From: Pantoea agglomerans NBRC 102470
GTDB lineage: Bacteria > Pseudomonadota > Gammaproteobacteria > Enterobacterales > Enterobacteriaceae
Assembly (NCBI RefSeq): GCF_001598475.1
Contig: NZ_BCZA01000002.1
Location: forward strand, 372,001-436,000
Length of the DNA stretch: 64,000 nt
Reading direction: 5' to 3'
The first letter of the stretch is position 1; each line of letters opens with the position of its first letter. Shown here in pieces: positions 27,179 to 34,876 of this stretch. The notes below the pieces were generated by a model, which made no database searches, was not told the origin of the DNA, and was given only the letters and a program-made list of their open reading frames with translations. The translations under genes and the position numbers were made by a program.

Positions 27179-28213
27179 TTAACGTTTTTTGCGGTTACGG
27201 TGCATGTCGATTGAGACCGCAGCCACAATAATCATCCCTTTGATGATGTCCTGAATGTACGCATCGACACCGACGAAGGTGAATCCGCTTTTAATCAGGC
27301 CAAGGATCACTGCGCCAATTAATGTACCGGTGATACGGCCTACGCCACCCATCAGGCTACTGCCACCGATAACCGCTGCGGCAATCGCATCCAGCTCGTA
27401 CGACATCCCCATGCTCGACTGACCGCTGCTGACACGCGCCGCCAGTACTACACCCGCCAGGCCAGATAGCGCGCCTGCAATGGTGTAGACGATAATCAGA
27501 TACTTATTAACGTTGATACCGGAGACTTTCGCCGAGGTCATGTTGCCGCCGATGGCGTAAACATATTTGCCGTAGCGGGTATGCTTCAGGGCGATGTGGA
27601 ACAGCAGCGCCACCACCAGGAAAATCACTACCGGCATGGCACCCTGTCCGATTGAGGTAAAGCCATCGGAAAGGAAGCTGATCGGATTGCCCTGGGTGTA
27701 ATACTGCGCCAGACCGCGTGCCGACACCATCATGCCCAGCGTAGCAATGAAGGGCGGAATACCGGTGCGGGTGATCAGCACACCATTGACCACACCCGCC
27801 AGCAAACCGACGCCGATACCGGCCGCAATAGGGATCACCGCAGGCATATTCACCAGCGACGGATACATTGGCGACAGGCTGTCAGAGGTCTGCGCCAGGC
27901 TCGCGGCCACCACCGCCGCCAGGGCGATAACGGACCCGGAGGAGAGATCGATACCGGTGGTGATGATGACCTGGGTCACGCCGACGGCGATAATCCCGAT
28001 AATCGCCACCTGCAATACAATCAGGATCAGACGGTTGGTGTTGAGCAGGAAAGACTGGTCACGCACGTACCAGCCGAACATTTCAAAAATTAACGCAATC
28101 CCCACCATCACCACGAAAATGCCGGTATCTTTCGGCAATTTATGACGCAGGCTGGCAAAAAAAGAGGGTTGCTGCGGGGCTGCCGGGGTGGCAGTAGCTT
28201 TCATATTGCTCAT
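27179..28213 (-). CDS. Sugar ABC transporter permease (RbsC-like)
   Basis: A 344-residue inner-membrane protein of the RbsC/BPD_transp_2 family with about eight to ten hydrophobic segments, the GIDLSSGSVIAL motif near 85-95, NGVLITRTGIPPFIATLG and the GGSSLMGGVGRITGTLIGA cytoplasmic loop that contacts the ATPase. It imports a monosaccharide or cyclitol. I favour ATG 28213; a GTG at 28231 overlaps the ATPase stop and would add six residues. It ends a three-gene operon. Confidence 0.88.
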   Translation of the reverse strand: MSNMKATATPAAPQQPSFFASLRHKLPKDTGIFVVMVGIALIFEMFGWYVRDQSFLLNTNRLILIVLQVAIIGIIAVGVTQVIITTGIDLSSGSVIALAAVVAASLAQTSDSLSPMYPSLVNMPAVIPIAAGIGVGLLAGVVNGVLITRTGIPPFIATLGMMVSARGLAQYYTQGNPISFLSDGFTSIGQGAMPVVIFLVVALLFHIALKHTRYGKYVYAIGGNMTSAKVSGINVNKYLIIVYTIAGALSGLAGVVLAARVSSGQSSMGMSYELDAIAAAVIGGSSLMGGVGRITGTLIGAVILGLIKSGFTFVGVDAYIQDIIKGMIIVAAVSIDMHRNRKKR

Positions 28214-28227
28214 AGTGGTCTCGCGCC

Positions 28228-29712
28228 TCACTCGGATGCCAACGACAGAATGGTTTCCTGATCGGCTTCTTCTTTATCGAGGATGCCGGTTATACGCCCG
28301 CCGTGCATGACCATTACCCGGTCGCTCATGCCAAGAATTTCCGGCAGTTCAGAGGAGACCATGATGATAGCCACGCCACGATTGGCAAGTTCACTGATTA
28401 AGCGGTAAATCTCCGCTTTCGCGCCGACGTCAATGCCGCGCGTCGGTTCGTCCAGAATCAGAATCTTCGGTTGCGCCAGCAGCCAGCGGGCAATCAGGAC
28501 TTTCTGCTGATTACCGCCGCTGAGGTTATTGATGATTTGATCCATGGTCGGCGTTTTGATGTTGAGACGACGGATTTGATCCATGCAGTCCTGCGCCATC
28601 TTCACATGGCTGACAAACCCGCTTTTACCGCTGTACTCCGGCATGTTAACGATGCTCATGTTCTCCATTACCGATAGCACCAGAAACAGGCCGGACTTTT
28701 TACGGTCCTCGGTGAGGAACGCCATGCCCTTTTCAATCGCGGTTGAGGGTGAGTCGATCGTCACCGGCACGCCATCAATCAGGATCTCGCCGCTGTCGAA
28801 GCTCTCCATGCCGAACAGGCTCTCCATCACCTCGCTGCGACCCGCACCCACCAGTCCGGCGACGCCGAGGATCTCCCCCCGGCGCACACTGAAACTGACG
28901 TCGGTGAAACGATCTTTGCAGGTGAGATTACGCACCGTCAGCACCTCTTCACCAATTGCGCTGTTGAATTTCGGGAACAGCTGGGTCAGTTCGCGTCCCA
29001 CCATCTGGGTAATCAGCGACTGGCGGGTATATTTCGACGTCTGATCGCTGGCGATCCAACTGCCGTCACGGAAGATACTGACTTCGTCGGTGATGGTGAA
29101 AATTTCATCCATCTTATGGCTGATGTAGATGATCGCTTTGCCCTGCTCCCGCAGGTCACGAATGATGGTAAACAGATGCGCCACTTCGGTTTCTGTCAGC
29201 GCGGAGGTGGGCTCATCCATGATCACGATGTCTGAATCCCATGAAACTGCTTTGGCAATCTCAACCATCTGCTGCGACGCGATGCTCAGCTCGCCCACCA
29301 TCCGATCGGCTTTCAGGCGGATATTCAGGCGGTTGAGCAGTTCCTGCGTCATCTGATTAAGTCGGGCGTGATCGACAAAGCCAAATCTCATCGGCTCGCG
29401 ACCCAGCCAGATATTCTCGGCGACGGTCATGTAAGGCACCAGGTTGAGTTCCTGGTGGATCATTGAAATGCCGGAACGCAACGCGTCCATGGTGTCCTGA
29501 AACTGCACCGGCTCCCCTTTAATTTTGATGGTGCCCTGATCGGGACGATACATCCCGATCAGGCACTTCATTAAAGTGGATTTGCCCGCGCCATTTTCGC
29601 CCATCAAGGCATGTACCGTTCCCGGACGCACCCGCAACGAGACGTTGTCGAGGGCTTTAACGCCGGGGAAGAACTTGCTGATGCCTTCGGCTTCAAGCGC
29701 AAAAGCGTTCAT
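28228..29712 (-). CDS. Sugar ABC transporter ATPase, two-domain (RbsA-like)
   Basis: A 494-residue protein with two ABC domains. The first is complete: GENGAGKST (38-46), [13 protein letters not shown] and [13 protein letters not shown]. The second has the altered Walker A typical of RbsA/MglA (GLVGAGRSE) but an intact [16 protein letters not shown] and [14 protein letters not shown]. Such asymmetry is normal for sugar importers of this group. Start follows GGAGGTGA. It lies between the binding protein and permease genes. Confidence 0.9.
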   Translation of the reverse strand: MNAFALEAEGISKFFPGVKALDNVSLRVRPGTVHALMGENGAGKSTLMKCLIGMYRPDQGTIKIKGEPVQFQDTMDALRSGISMIHQELNLVPYMTVAENIWLGREPMRFGFVDHARLNQMTQELLNRLNIRLKADRMVGELSIASQQMVEIAKAVSWDSDIVIMDEPTSALTETEVAHLFTIIRDLREQGKAIIYISHKMDEIFTITDEVSIFRDGSWIASDQTSKYTRQSLITQMVGRELTQLFPKFNSAIGEEVLTVRNLTCKDRFTDVSFSVRRGEILGVAGLVGAGRSEVMESLFGMESFDSGEILIDGVPVTIDSPSTAIEKGMAFLTEDRKKSGLFLVLSVMENMSIVNMPEYSGKSGFVSHVKMAQDCMDQIRRLNIKTPTMDQIINNLSGGNQQKVLIARWLLAQPKILILDEPTRGIDVGAKAEIYRLISELANRGVAIIMVSSELPEILGMSDRVMVMHGGRITGILDKEEADQETILSLASE

Positions 29713-29744
29713 ACATCACCTCCGTACAGCTGGGTCGGGAACGA

Positions 29745-30668
29745 CTATTTCAGGTTACGCTTGGTAAACTGTTCCATGTTTTCTTTAGTAATCAACTGGT
29801 AGGGGATATTGATGACTTTCTGAACTTTCTCGCCATTCACCAGTTTGATTGCCGTCTGCACCGCACCTTCACCCTGGCCCTGCGCATCCTGGAATACCGT
29901 GGCGACCATCTTGCCCTGCTTCAGCATTTGCAGCGCATCGGGTGTGCCATCGACGCCAGCGATCAGGATTTTGTCCGGATTTTTACCCAGTGCCTGCAGC
30001 GCACCGATCGCCATTTCATCGTTGTTAGAAGCGATGGCATTGATCTCATCACCGGCAGTCATCCAGTTACTGACTACGTCTACCGCATCGTTACGGGTAA
30101 ATTTGGCGGTCTGTTTCTGAACAATTTTGATGCCAGGGAATTTAGCCGCAACCTCTTCCACACCTTTGGTACGGTCACGGGTCGCTTCATTCGCCAGGTC
30201 ACCCATCAGGATGGCAACATTGCCTTTGCCGTTCATCGCTTTAGCCAGCGCTTCCATCTGTAAGCGTCCGGCCAGTTCCGAATCGGACCCGACGTAGGCC
30301 ATTTTGCCGGTCAGCTCAGCCTGTGGACGGCGGTTGACAAAGATCAGCGGGATACCCGCTTTGCTCGCCTGGTCCATAATCGGTTTCACCGCATTGGTAT
30401 CGACCGGGTTGACGATCAGGGCATCAACACCCTGACCGATAAAGTTCTGAACCTGCTGCAGCTGCTGTGAAACGTCGCCTTTTGCATCCTCAACCTGCCC
30501 TTTAACGCCATCTTTCTGCATCTCTTTCTGCATTGAGGTACGCAGAATGGTGAGGAAGTTGTCATCAAACAGCGCCATGGAGACACCAACTGAGATATCT
30601 TTTGCCATAACCGCGGCAGGTAACATGCAGGCTAACAGTGAGGCGACAATCGTTTTTTTAATGTTCAT
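29745..30668 (-). CDS. Periplasmic sugar/cyclitol-binding protein (RbsB/IbpA-like)
   Basis: A 307-residue binding protein with a Sec signal (MNIKKTIVASLLACMLPAAVMA). The Peripla_BP_4 fold shows in VGVSMALFDDNFLTILR, QGVDALIVNPVDTNAV, IPLIFVNRRP and IASNNDEMAIGALQ. The MALFDDNFLT and NPVDT segments remind me of myo-inositol and rhizopine-binding proteins rather than classical ribose-binding protein, so a cyclitol ligand is plausible; this is from memory of the family. It heads the operon, start after AAGGG. Confidence 0.82.
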   Translation of the reverse strand: MNIKKTIVASLLACMLPAAVMAKDISVGVSMALFDDNFLTILRTSMQKEMQKDGVKGQVEDAKGDVSQQLQQVQNFIGQGVDALIVNPVDTNAVKPIMDQASKAGIPLIFVNRRPQAELTGKMAYVGSDSELAGRLQMEALAKAMNGKGNVAILMGDLANEATRDRTKGVEEVAAKFPGIKIVQKQTAKFTRNDAVDVVSNWMTAGDEINAIASNNDEMAIGALQALGKNPDKILIAGVDGTPDALQMLKQGKMVATVFQDAQGQGEGAVQTAIKLVNGEKVQKVINIPYQLITKENMEQFTKRNLK

Positions 30669-31173
30669 AGGGACCCTTCTTATTTGTTAACTTGCTCAGC
30701 GGCTGTGACCGCGAATGAAAAATATCTTTTACATTCACCCAGCCTGTCTGGCGTCTGTTTCGGGAAATTTGAGGTAAGACTTCAGGTTCTGACTATTTTT
30801 GTGATCGACCACTCCTTTTCACAATCACTTGATCTGCAAACAGTTAACTTCAAAATAGCGTTTCACTTTCAGACGATAATGACGACCGTGATGATAAGCA
30901 GTTTATTTATTCCATATAATCACGTTTTGAAATTTTTATCATAAAAGCACTGAAACGGTTGTTTTAACATCGGCAAACAACAAAACTTTGACATGCCTCT
31001 AACATCTGCGGAGAAATGCCCGCAAAGTGAGATCCTGTTGGCAGTTTGAAAATCCAGCAGAATCGGGTAAAAATCGCCAATCCGCTGCTTTTACGAGCAT
31101 CTGAACGCAATTCGGTAAACAGGGCTTTGACAAGCGGGATCTGCGCCGCTAATATTCGCCCCGTTCAAGCGAT
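30669..31173. other. Intergenic region between the sugar transporter and tRNA-Asn
   Basis: Must hold the promoter of the minus-strand transporter operon and the tRNA promoter. It becomes AT-rich around 30840-30990. I see no credible gene and no repeat that I can name. Confidence 0.5.
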
Positions 31174-31249
31174 TCCTCTGTAGTTCAGTCGGTAGAACGG
31201 CGGACTGTTAATCCGTATGTCACTGGTTCGAGTCCAGTCAGAGGAGCCA
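31174..31249 (+). tRNA. tRNA-Asn (GTT anticodon)
   Basis: 76 bases beginning TCCTCTGTAGTTCAG and ending in an encoded CCA. The acceptor stem TCCTCTG pairs with CAGAGGA, the anticodon loop is CTGTTAATC and the T arm contains GGTTCGAGTCC. The gene is intact on the left edge of the island; its 3' end is the integration site. Confidence 0.98.
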
Positions 31250-31298
31250 GAATTAGAAAAGCCCGCTCAGGGAAACCTGAGCGGGCTTTTTGCTTTTG
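31234..31298 (+). repeat. Direct repeat 1 (attL): tRNA-Asn 3' end plus terminator
   Basis: 65 bases from inside the tRNA T stem through the tRNA terminator are repeated exactly at 40014-40078 and, with one mismatch over 61 bases, at 43011-43071. This is the signature of site-specific integration at a tRNA 3' end. Confidence 0.93.
31257..31297 (+). terminator. tRNA-Asn terminator
   Basis: A 15-bp stem AAAAGCCCGCTCAGG, GAAA loop and complement, followed by TGCTTTT. It lies inside the direct repeat, so the islands carry copies of it at 40037-40077 and 43031-43071. Confidence 0.93.
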
Positions 31299-31367
31299 TG
31301 TGATTGGTGAATCTCTGACGACTCAGAGTTTATCCATCAAATAGCGATGTGCTTTCGATGCTGTACT

Positions 31368-32574
31368 TGTAAGTATCCCGCATAATCGTGCCATTCACAT
31401 TTAGAGATCCTCCGGCATAATCAATCTGCCAACGAAGGAGATCGCTATTCGTAAAGCCCGTTTTACTGAACATCAGATCATCGCTGTGATTAACTGGGTT
31501 GAAGCCGGACGAACCGTTAAAGATGTCTGCCGGGAGGCCGGTATCTCTGAGGCCACTTACTACAACTGGAAGTCCAGATACGGCGGCATGGAGGCTTCTG
31601 ATATTAAAAATATCAGGGATCTTGAGGACGAGAACCGGCGTCTCAAACAGATGTTTGCTGACCTGAGACTTGAGAACCGGGCGCTGAAAGACGTTATCGA
31701 AAAAAAACTATAAAACCAGCCTTTAAGCGTGAGCTGGTCACTCATCTGATAACGACATTTGGACTCAGTATCCGTCAGGCCTGCCGGAGTCTGAACCTGA
31801 GCAGAACGGTTTACCATTACCGTCCGGATACCACGCGTGACGAACCCGTTATTGTCGCGTTGCAGGCAGTGGTCGAGCGATACCCACGATACGGTTTTCC
31901 GAAATTTTTTCAGGTTCTGAGGCGGCAGGGACACCCGTGGAATCACAAAAGGATCCACCGTATTTACTGCCTGCTGAAACTGAATTTTCGCCGTAAGGAC
32001 AAACAGCGGTTGCCGGTGCGTAATCCCTCGCCACTGGCCACTCCGGAAACGCTGAACCAGAGCTGGTCTGTCGACTTTATGCATGATGCACTGGTCTGTG
32101 GCCGTCGTTTTCGCACGTTCTAGGTCGTTGATGACTTTAACCGTGAGGCGTTGTCGATTGAAATCGATCTGAATCTGCCAGCTCTGCGCGTGGTCCATGT
32201 GCTCGACAGGATCGCGGCAAACCGTGGTTATCCGGTCATGCTACGCATGGATAATGGTCCGGAATTTATCTCACTTGCACTGGCTGAATGGGCAGAGAAA
32301 CATGCAGTAAAACTGGAGTTTATCCAGCCGGGTAAGCCTACACAGAATGCTTTTATTGAGCGCTTTAACCGGACATACCGTACAGAAATACTCGATTTTA
32401 TCTGTTCAGAACGCTGAATGAAGTGCAGGAAATCACGGAAAGATGGGTGTCAGAATATAACTGTGAACGCCCGCATGAATTACTGAACAATATGACGCCG
32501 GAAGAATATCGACAGCACCATTATTTGGCCGGGATCTCAAAAAAATGCATGGAAATAAAACGGGTCTATTTACA
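31368..32574 (+). mobile_element. Decayed IS3-family (IS407-like) insertion sequence
   Basis: About 1.2 kb bounded by imperfect inverted repeats: TGTAAGTATCCCG at 31368-31380 and, on the other strand, TGTAAATAGACCCG at 32561-32574. Inside are orfA and a broken orfB in the usual overlapping frames. The sequences just outside the two ends do not form a target duplication, and ArdC coding sequence is present only on the right, consistent with a deletion starting at the left end. End assignment is by eye. Confidence 0.7.
31447..31713 (+). CDS. IS3-family transposase OrfA
   Basis: 88 residues when read from an ATT codon at 31447: IRKARFTEHQIIAVINWVEAG, a helix-turn-helix with VKDVCREAGISEATYYNWKSRYGG, and a leucine-zipper-like tail LEDENRRLKQMFADLRLENRALKDVI. 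The length and start fit the 88-residue family protein, so the normal ATG seems to have become ATT; AAGGAG lies seven bases ahead. ATT can initiate weakly. The next ATG-like start is at 31486 (GTG) and would lose part of the DNA-binding domain. The end has an A7 run used in this family for frameshifting into orfB. Confidence 0.8.
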   Translation: MRKARFTEHQIIAVINWVEAGRTVKDVCREAGISEATYYNWKSRYGGMEASDIKNIRDLEDENRRLKQMFADLRLENRALKDVIEKKL

Positions 32575-32599
32575 TAGGCTGCTCCGGTTGTGTAATTAG
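31713..32599 (+). pseudogene. IS3-family transposase OrfB, broken twice
   Basis: The -1 frame reads an integrase-core transposase with all three catalytic residues: D in WSVDFMHD, D in LRMDNGPEF and E in AFIERFNRT. It is inactivated by an in-frame TAG at 32121-32123 (after CGRRFRTF) and by a one-base loss near 32399 that shifts ILDF out of frame with LFRTLNEVQEITERW. After the shift the C-terminal TPEEYRQHH part is normal and reading runs through the inverted repeat into flanking DNA. The element cannot move by itself. Confidence 0.85.
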
Positions 32600-32819
32600 A
32601 TGGCAAACCAGACATGCCCGATACGCGTAGCCACGGGCAGGACCACGGTTTTACACCGCTTTCAAGTGCTGCAATGATGCTGTCGGTAACAGTCTGATAA
32701 ATATCCGTTCTGGTTTTAGAAAATTTCGTTTTTGTGGAGCCTGACGGGTCCAGCGGGGATACGCTGGTCGCCGCTGCGGCGTTAGGGGCGCTAGTCTGGG
32801 TATGCAGGGAAATCGTCAT
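32577..32819 (-). pseudogene. ArdC-type antirestriction protein, N-terminal fragment
   Basis: About 80 codons from ATG 32819 (GGAGAAAA upstream) resemble the N-terminal ssDNA-binding domain of ArdC: RTDIYQTVTDSIIAALESGVKPWSCPW and GLPSNYTTGAAY. The reading then enters the IS terminal repeat and continues as unrelated residues. The zincin-like C-terminal domain is missing. ArdC is carried by conjugative plasmids and integrative elements to protect incoming DNA, so this is evidence that island 1 derives from such an element. Confidence 0.72.
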
Positions 32820-33338
32820 GGTTTTTTCTCCATCAGTGTGTGATTTTCGTCTTCGTATCGCCTGACGGTTCGCTTTCCCGGCATCATTCCGGCCAGCAAG
32901 GGCGCAGCATGCGTGCCATTCACCCTTGCGGGACGGGTTGTGTTGGGAAACGCTTAACCGGAAGCTGATACGAGAACAGAAATCACGCGGGAGAAAAATC
33001 TGACTCTGTATAGCCGGGCGTAGCGCCCCTTAGGCCGCAGCGGTGAAATGGGATTGGGGGTTCTGATTTAATCATATAAGAAGTGGCAATATGCTTATAC
33101 GTCAGACTGAGGCTTCCGTTTACTTATTATTATCCATAACCGTTAGGGATCTGGATTGCATCCCTCGGTGTCATAAGTATGGCTCAGAGAACTTAGTATA
33201 TGCTCTGCCAAACCGTTTTATTAGCGAGTTCAGTGACCGCCTGAGCGATCACCTTTAATACGAAAGAATTTACGCAGAATTATTTACAGGTTCAGGTATA
33301 TATCTTTCCAAAGAATATTTACAACATCTTAAATAAAA
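32820..33338. other. Region without a gene, upstream of ardC fragment and downstream of the defence operon
   Basis: Leader of the ardC fragment, then a sharp change near 33060 from GC-rich to AT-rich sequence that marks a junction between two pieces of island DNA. No ORF here looks real. Confidence 0.5.
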
Positions 33339-33847
33339 CTATGGATTTTCTGTTTTTCTAAAATCAACAACACCATCAATTAGATTTATTATGCATGCCT
33401 TAATTTTATCTTTGTGAGGCCCAGAATATTTTTCAAAATAAGTACTACTGCCATTAATTACAATAAACACTGCAAAAGGATACGATAAATGCTCACACAT
33501 TAATGCCAAACTATAGTAATCAGCAACCGCCTGTTTCTCAGTTAAATTACCACCAAGTTTCAACTCTATGGCTATAAAATTTCCCTCACTGCGAGAGTTA
33601 TGATCATTACTATCAAAAGGAACATGGATTATTATATCAGGGCGAATTCTAATCCCATGTTTTTCAATTTTTTTTGGTACTCCTGCTCAACAATTGCGCC
33701 ATTAAGCTCTAAATCTGGCAATGTTTTATTCAATTCGGAAACAAGAGCGCCTTGATAACCTCTTTCTGATTCGTAAAAACGAGGATGAGTAATACCATTA
33801 ATTGCCGTCTCTAATTTTGACATAAAAATATTTTCATTCACATTCAT
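33339..33847 (-). pseudogene. PD-(D/E)xK nuclease-like protein, split by a one-base shift at an A8 tract
   Basis: Two frames join into one plausible 169-residue protein. Frame 1 (33847-33632, ATG after AGGAG) gives ERGYQGALVSELNKTLPD...EQEYQKK and then runs to a stop after LKNMGLEFALI. The other frame gives IEKHGIRIRPDIIIHVPFD and FIAIELKLGGN, and ends at 33339. Joined at the A8 tract (33668-33675) they show E in ERGYQ, D in RPDIII, and ExK in IELK: the full PD-(D/E)xK active site. Adding one A restores the frame. It may be a pseudogene, a phase-variable gene, or one read by polymerase slippage on the A run. It lies 69 bases after the unknown gene, last in the operon. Confidence 0.75.
33668..33675 (-). 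other. A8 homopolymer at the nuclease frame junction
   Basis: Eight A on the coding (minus) strand, in TACC-A8-TTG. Nine would give the continuous frame YQKKIEKHG. Runs of 8-9 A are known sites of transcriptional slippage and replication slippage. A sequencing error is also possible. Confidence 0.7.
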
Positions 33848-33916
33848 CTCTCCTCTATGAGTTAGATAAAACCATACCCAATTAAAAAAACAATAATTTA
33901 TTTATAACCTGCCAGT

Positions 33917-34864
33917 TCAAAAAATAGCTGTTAACCTGGAGTTTTCATCTAGATCGGCTCTGAAAAGTCTCCATGTACTAGAGTCTATATTTTTAGCACA
34001 AAATTGCTCTGCAATATCAGAAAAACATTTTGCAACAAGCAATAAGTCATTGAGCATTTTTGTCACTTTTTCATCCTGAACATTGCCATAAGATAAAAAT
34101 ATTGAGTCACGCTCAAGCACCTTCCCTTTAAATCTGGTCAGGCATGACAAGAAACTGATTGTTAAATTACTCAAATGCGCATCCCTATACTCCTTGGCCT
34201 TATTAGTTCTAAAATTTAAAATATTTAGTGACATAAATAACTCACTTTCTAAAAGTTTATTTTTTTCACAATCAACATAATACTTAATAGTCCCACTTAA
34301 GTATGAAACCAATCCACCAAACGCTTGTTCATAATTACTAGCAAAACTATTCAACGTAAAAGAGTTTCCATTACGCAGAGATTCAATTTCATTTTTAACA
34401 TTATGTTCAGTAAGATCTTTGATCTGTAGTCTGAAAGGCACCGGAATGAAGTCAAATTCTTCGACTAGTTCGAACCACAATTTTTCAAGTTGAATTTCAT
34501 TTTGTGGGATGATTCCGGTGTTAGATATCACCATAGCTCTTATTGAATTTAGAATGCAATCATACCAAGCATATACACATAATTTGCACACATCACTGGG
34601 GAAAGTAATATTTTCAACTATTGTGTTTAATCCTACTAAGGAATGCTGTGCCATGAATAAGCATTCAAAAACTCTATTTTCATTTGAAACAGATAAAGAG
34701 TTAGCTTTTTCCTGTAACTCAGGAACAAACATACTCTCAACAGGATAAAAAACATTGCAATTTTGAGCAAGACAGTTTATCCAGTTAACTGTACCTAAAA
34801 ATGCAAAATCCGGATTAAATGCATAATCCTCATCTGTTAGTCGAGTTTGAAGCCATTTTTTCAT
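33917..34864 (-). CDS. Unknown protein of the defence operon, mostly alpha-helical
   Basis: A 315-residue protein that I do not recognise. Its composition suggests a helical fold: long stretches such as VCKLCVYAWYDCILNSIRAMVI and LNDLLLVAKCFSDIAEQFCAK. A KEYRDAH segment near residue 230 recalls HEPN RNase motifs, but the spacing does not match R-x4-6-H, so I do not call it HEPN. No signal or clear membrane helix. It starts 12 bases after the helicase stop with AAAGGATA upstream, so it belongs to the operon, and shares its low GC. It may be a helicase partner, sensor or effector. Confidence 0.7.
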   Translation of the reverse strand: MKKWLQTRLTDEDYAFNPDFAFLGTVNWINCLAQNCNVFYPVESMFVPELQEKANSLSVSNENRVFECLFMAQHSLVGLNTIVENITFPSDVCKLCVYAWYDCILNSIRAMVISNTGIIPQNEIQLEKLWFELVEEFDFIPVPFRLQIKDLTEHNVKNEIESLRNGNSFTLNSFASNYEQAFGGLVSYLSGTIKYYVDCEKNKLLESELFMSLNILNFRTNKAKEYRDAHLSNLTISFLSCLTRFKGKVLERDSIFLSYGNVQDEKVTKMLNDLLLVAKCFSDIAEQFCAKNIDSSTWRLFRADLDENSRLTAIF

Positions 34865-34876
34865 TAAGATATCCTT

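Noticed and set aside
29745..30668. Calling the transporter rbsBAC
   Set aside because: The binding protein segments look more like inositol or rhizopine-binding proteins and no ribokinase or RbsD gene is nearby, so no symbol was given.
33917..34864. HEPN RNase
   Set aside because: The single KEYRDAH segment does not give the R-x4-6-H spacing and no other HEPN feature is visible.
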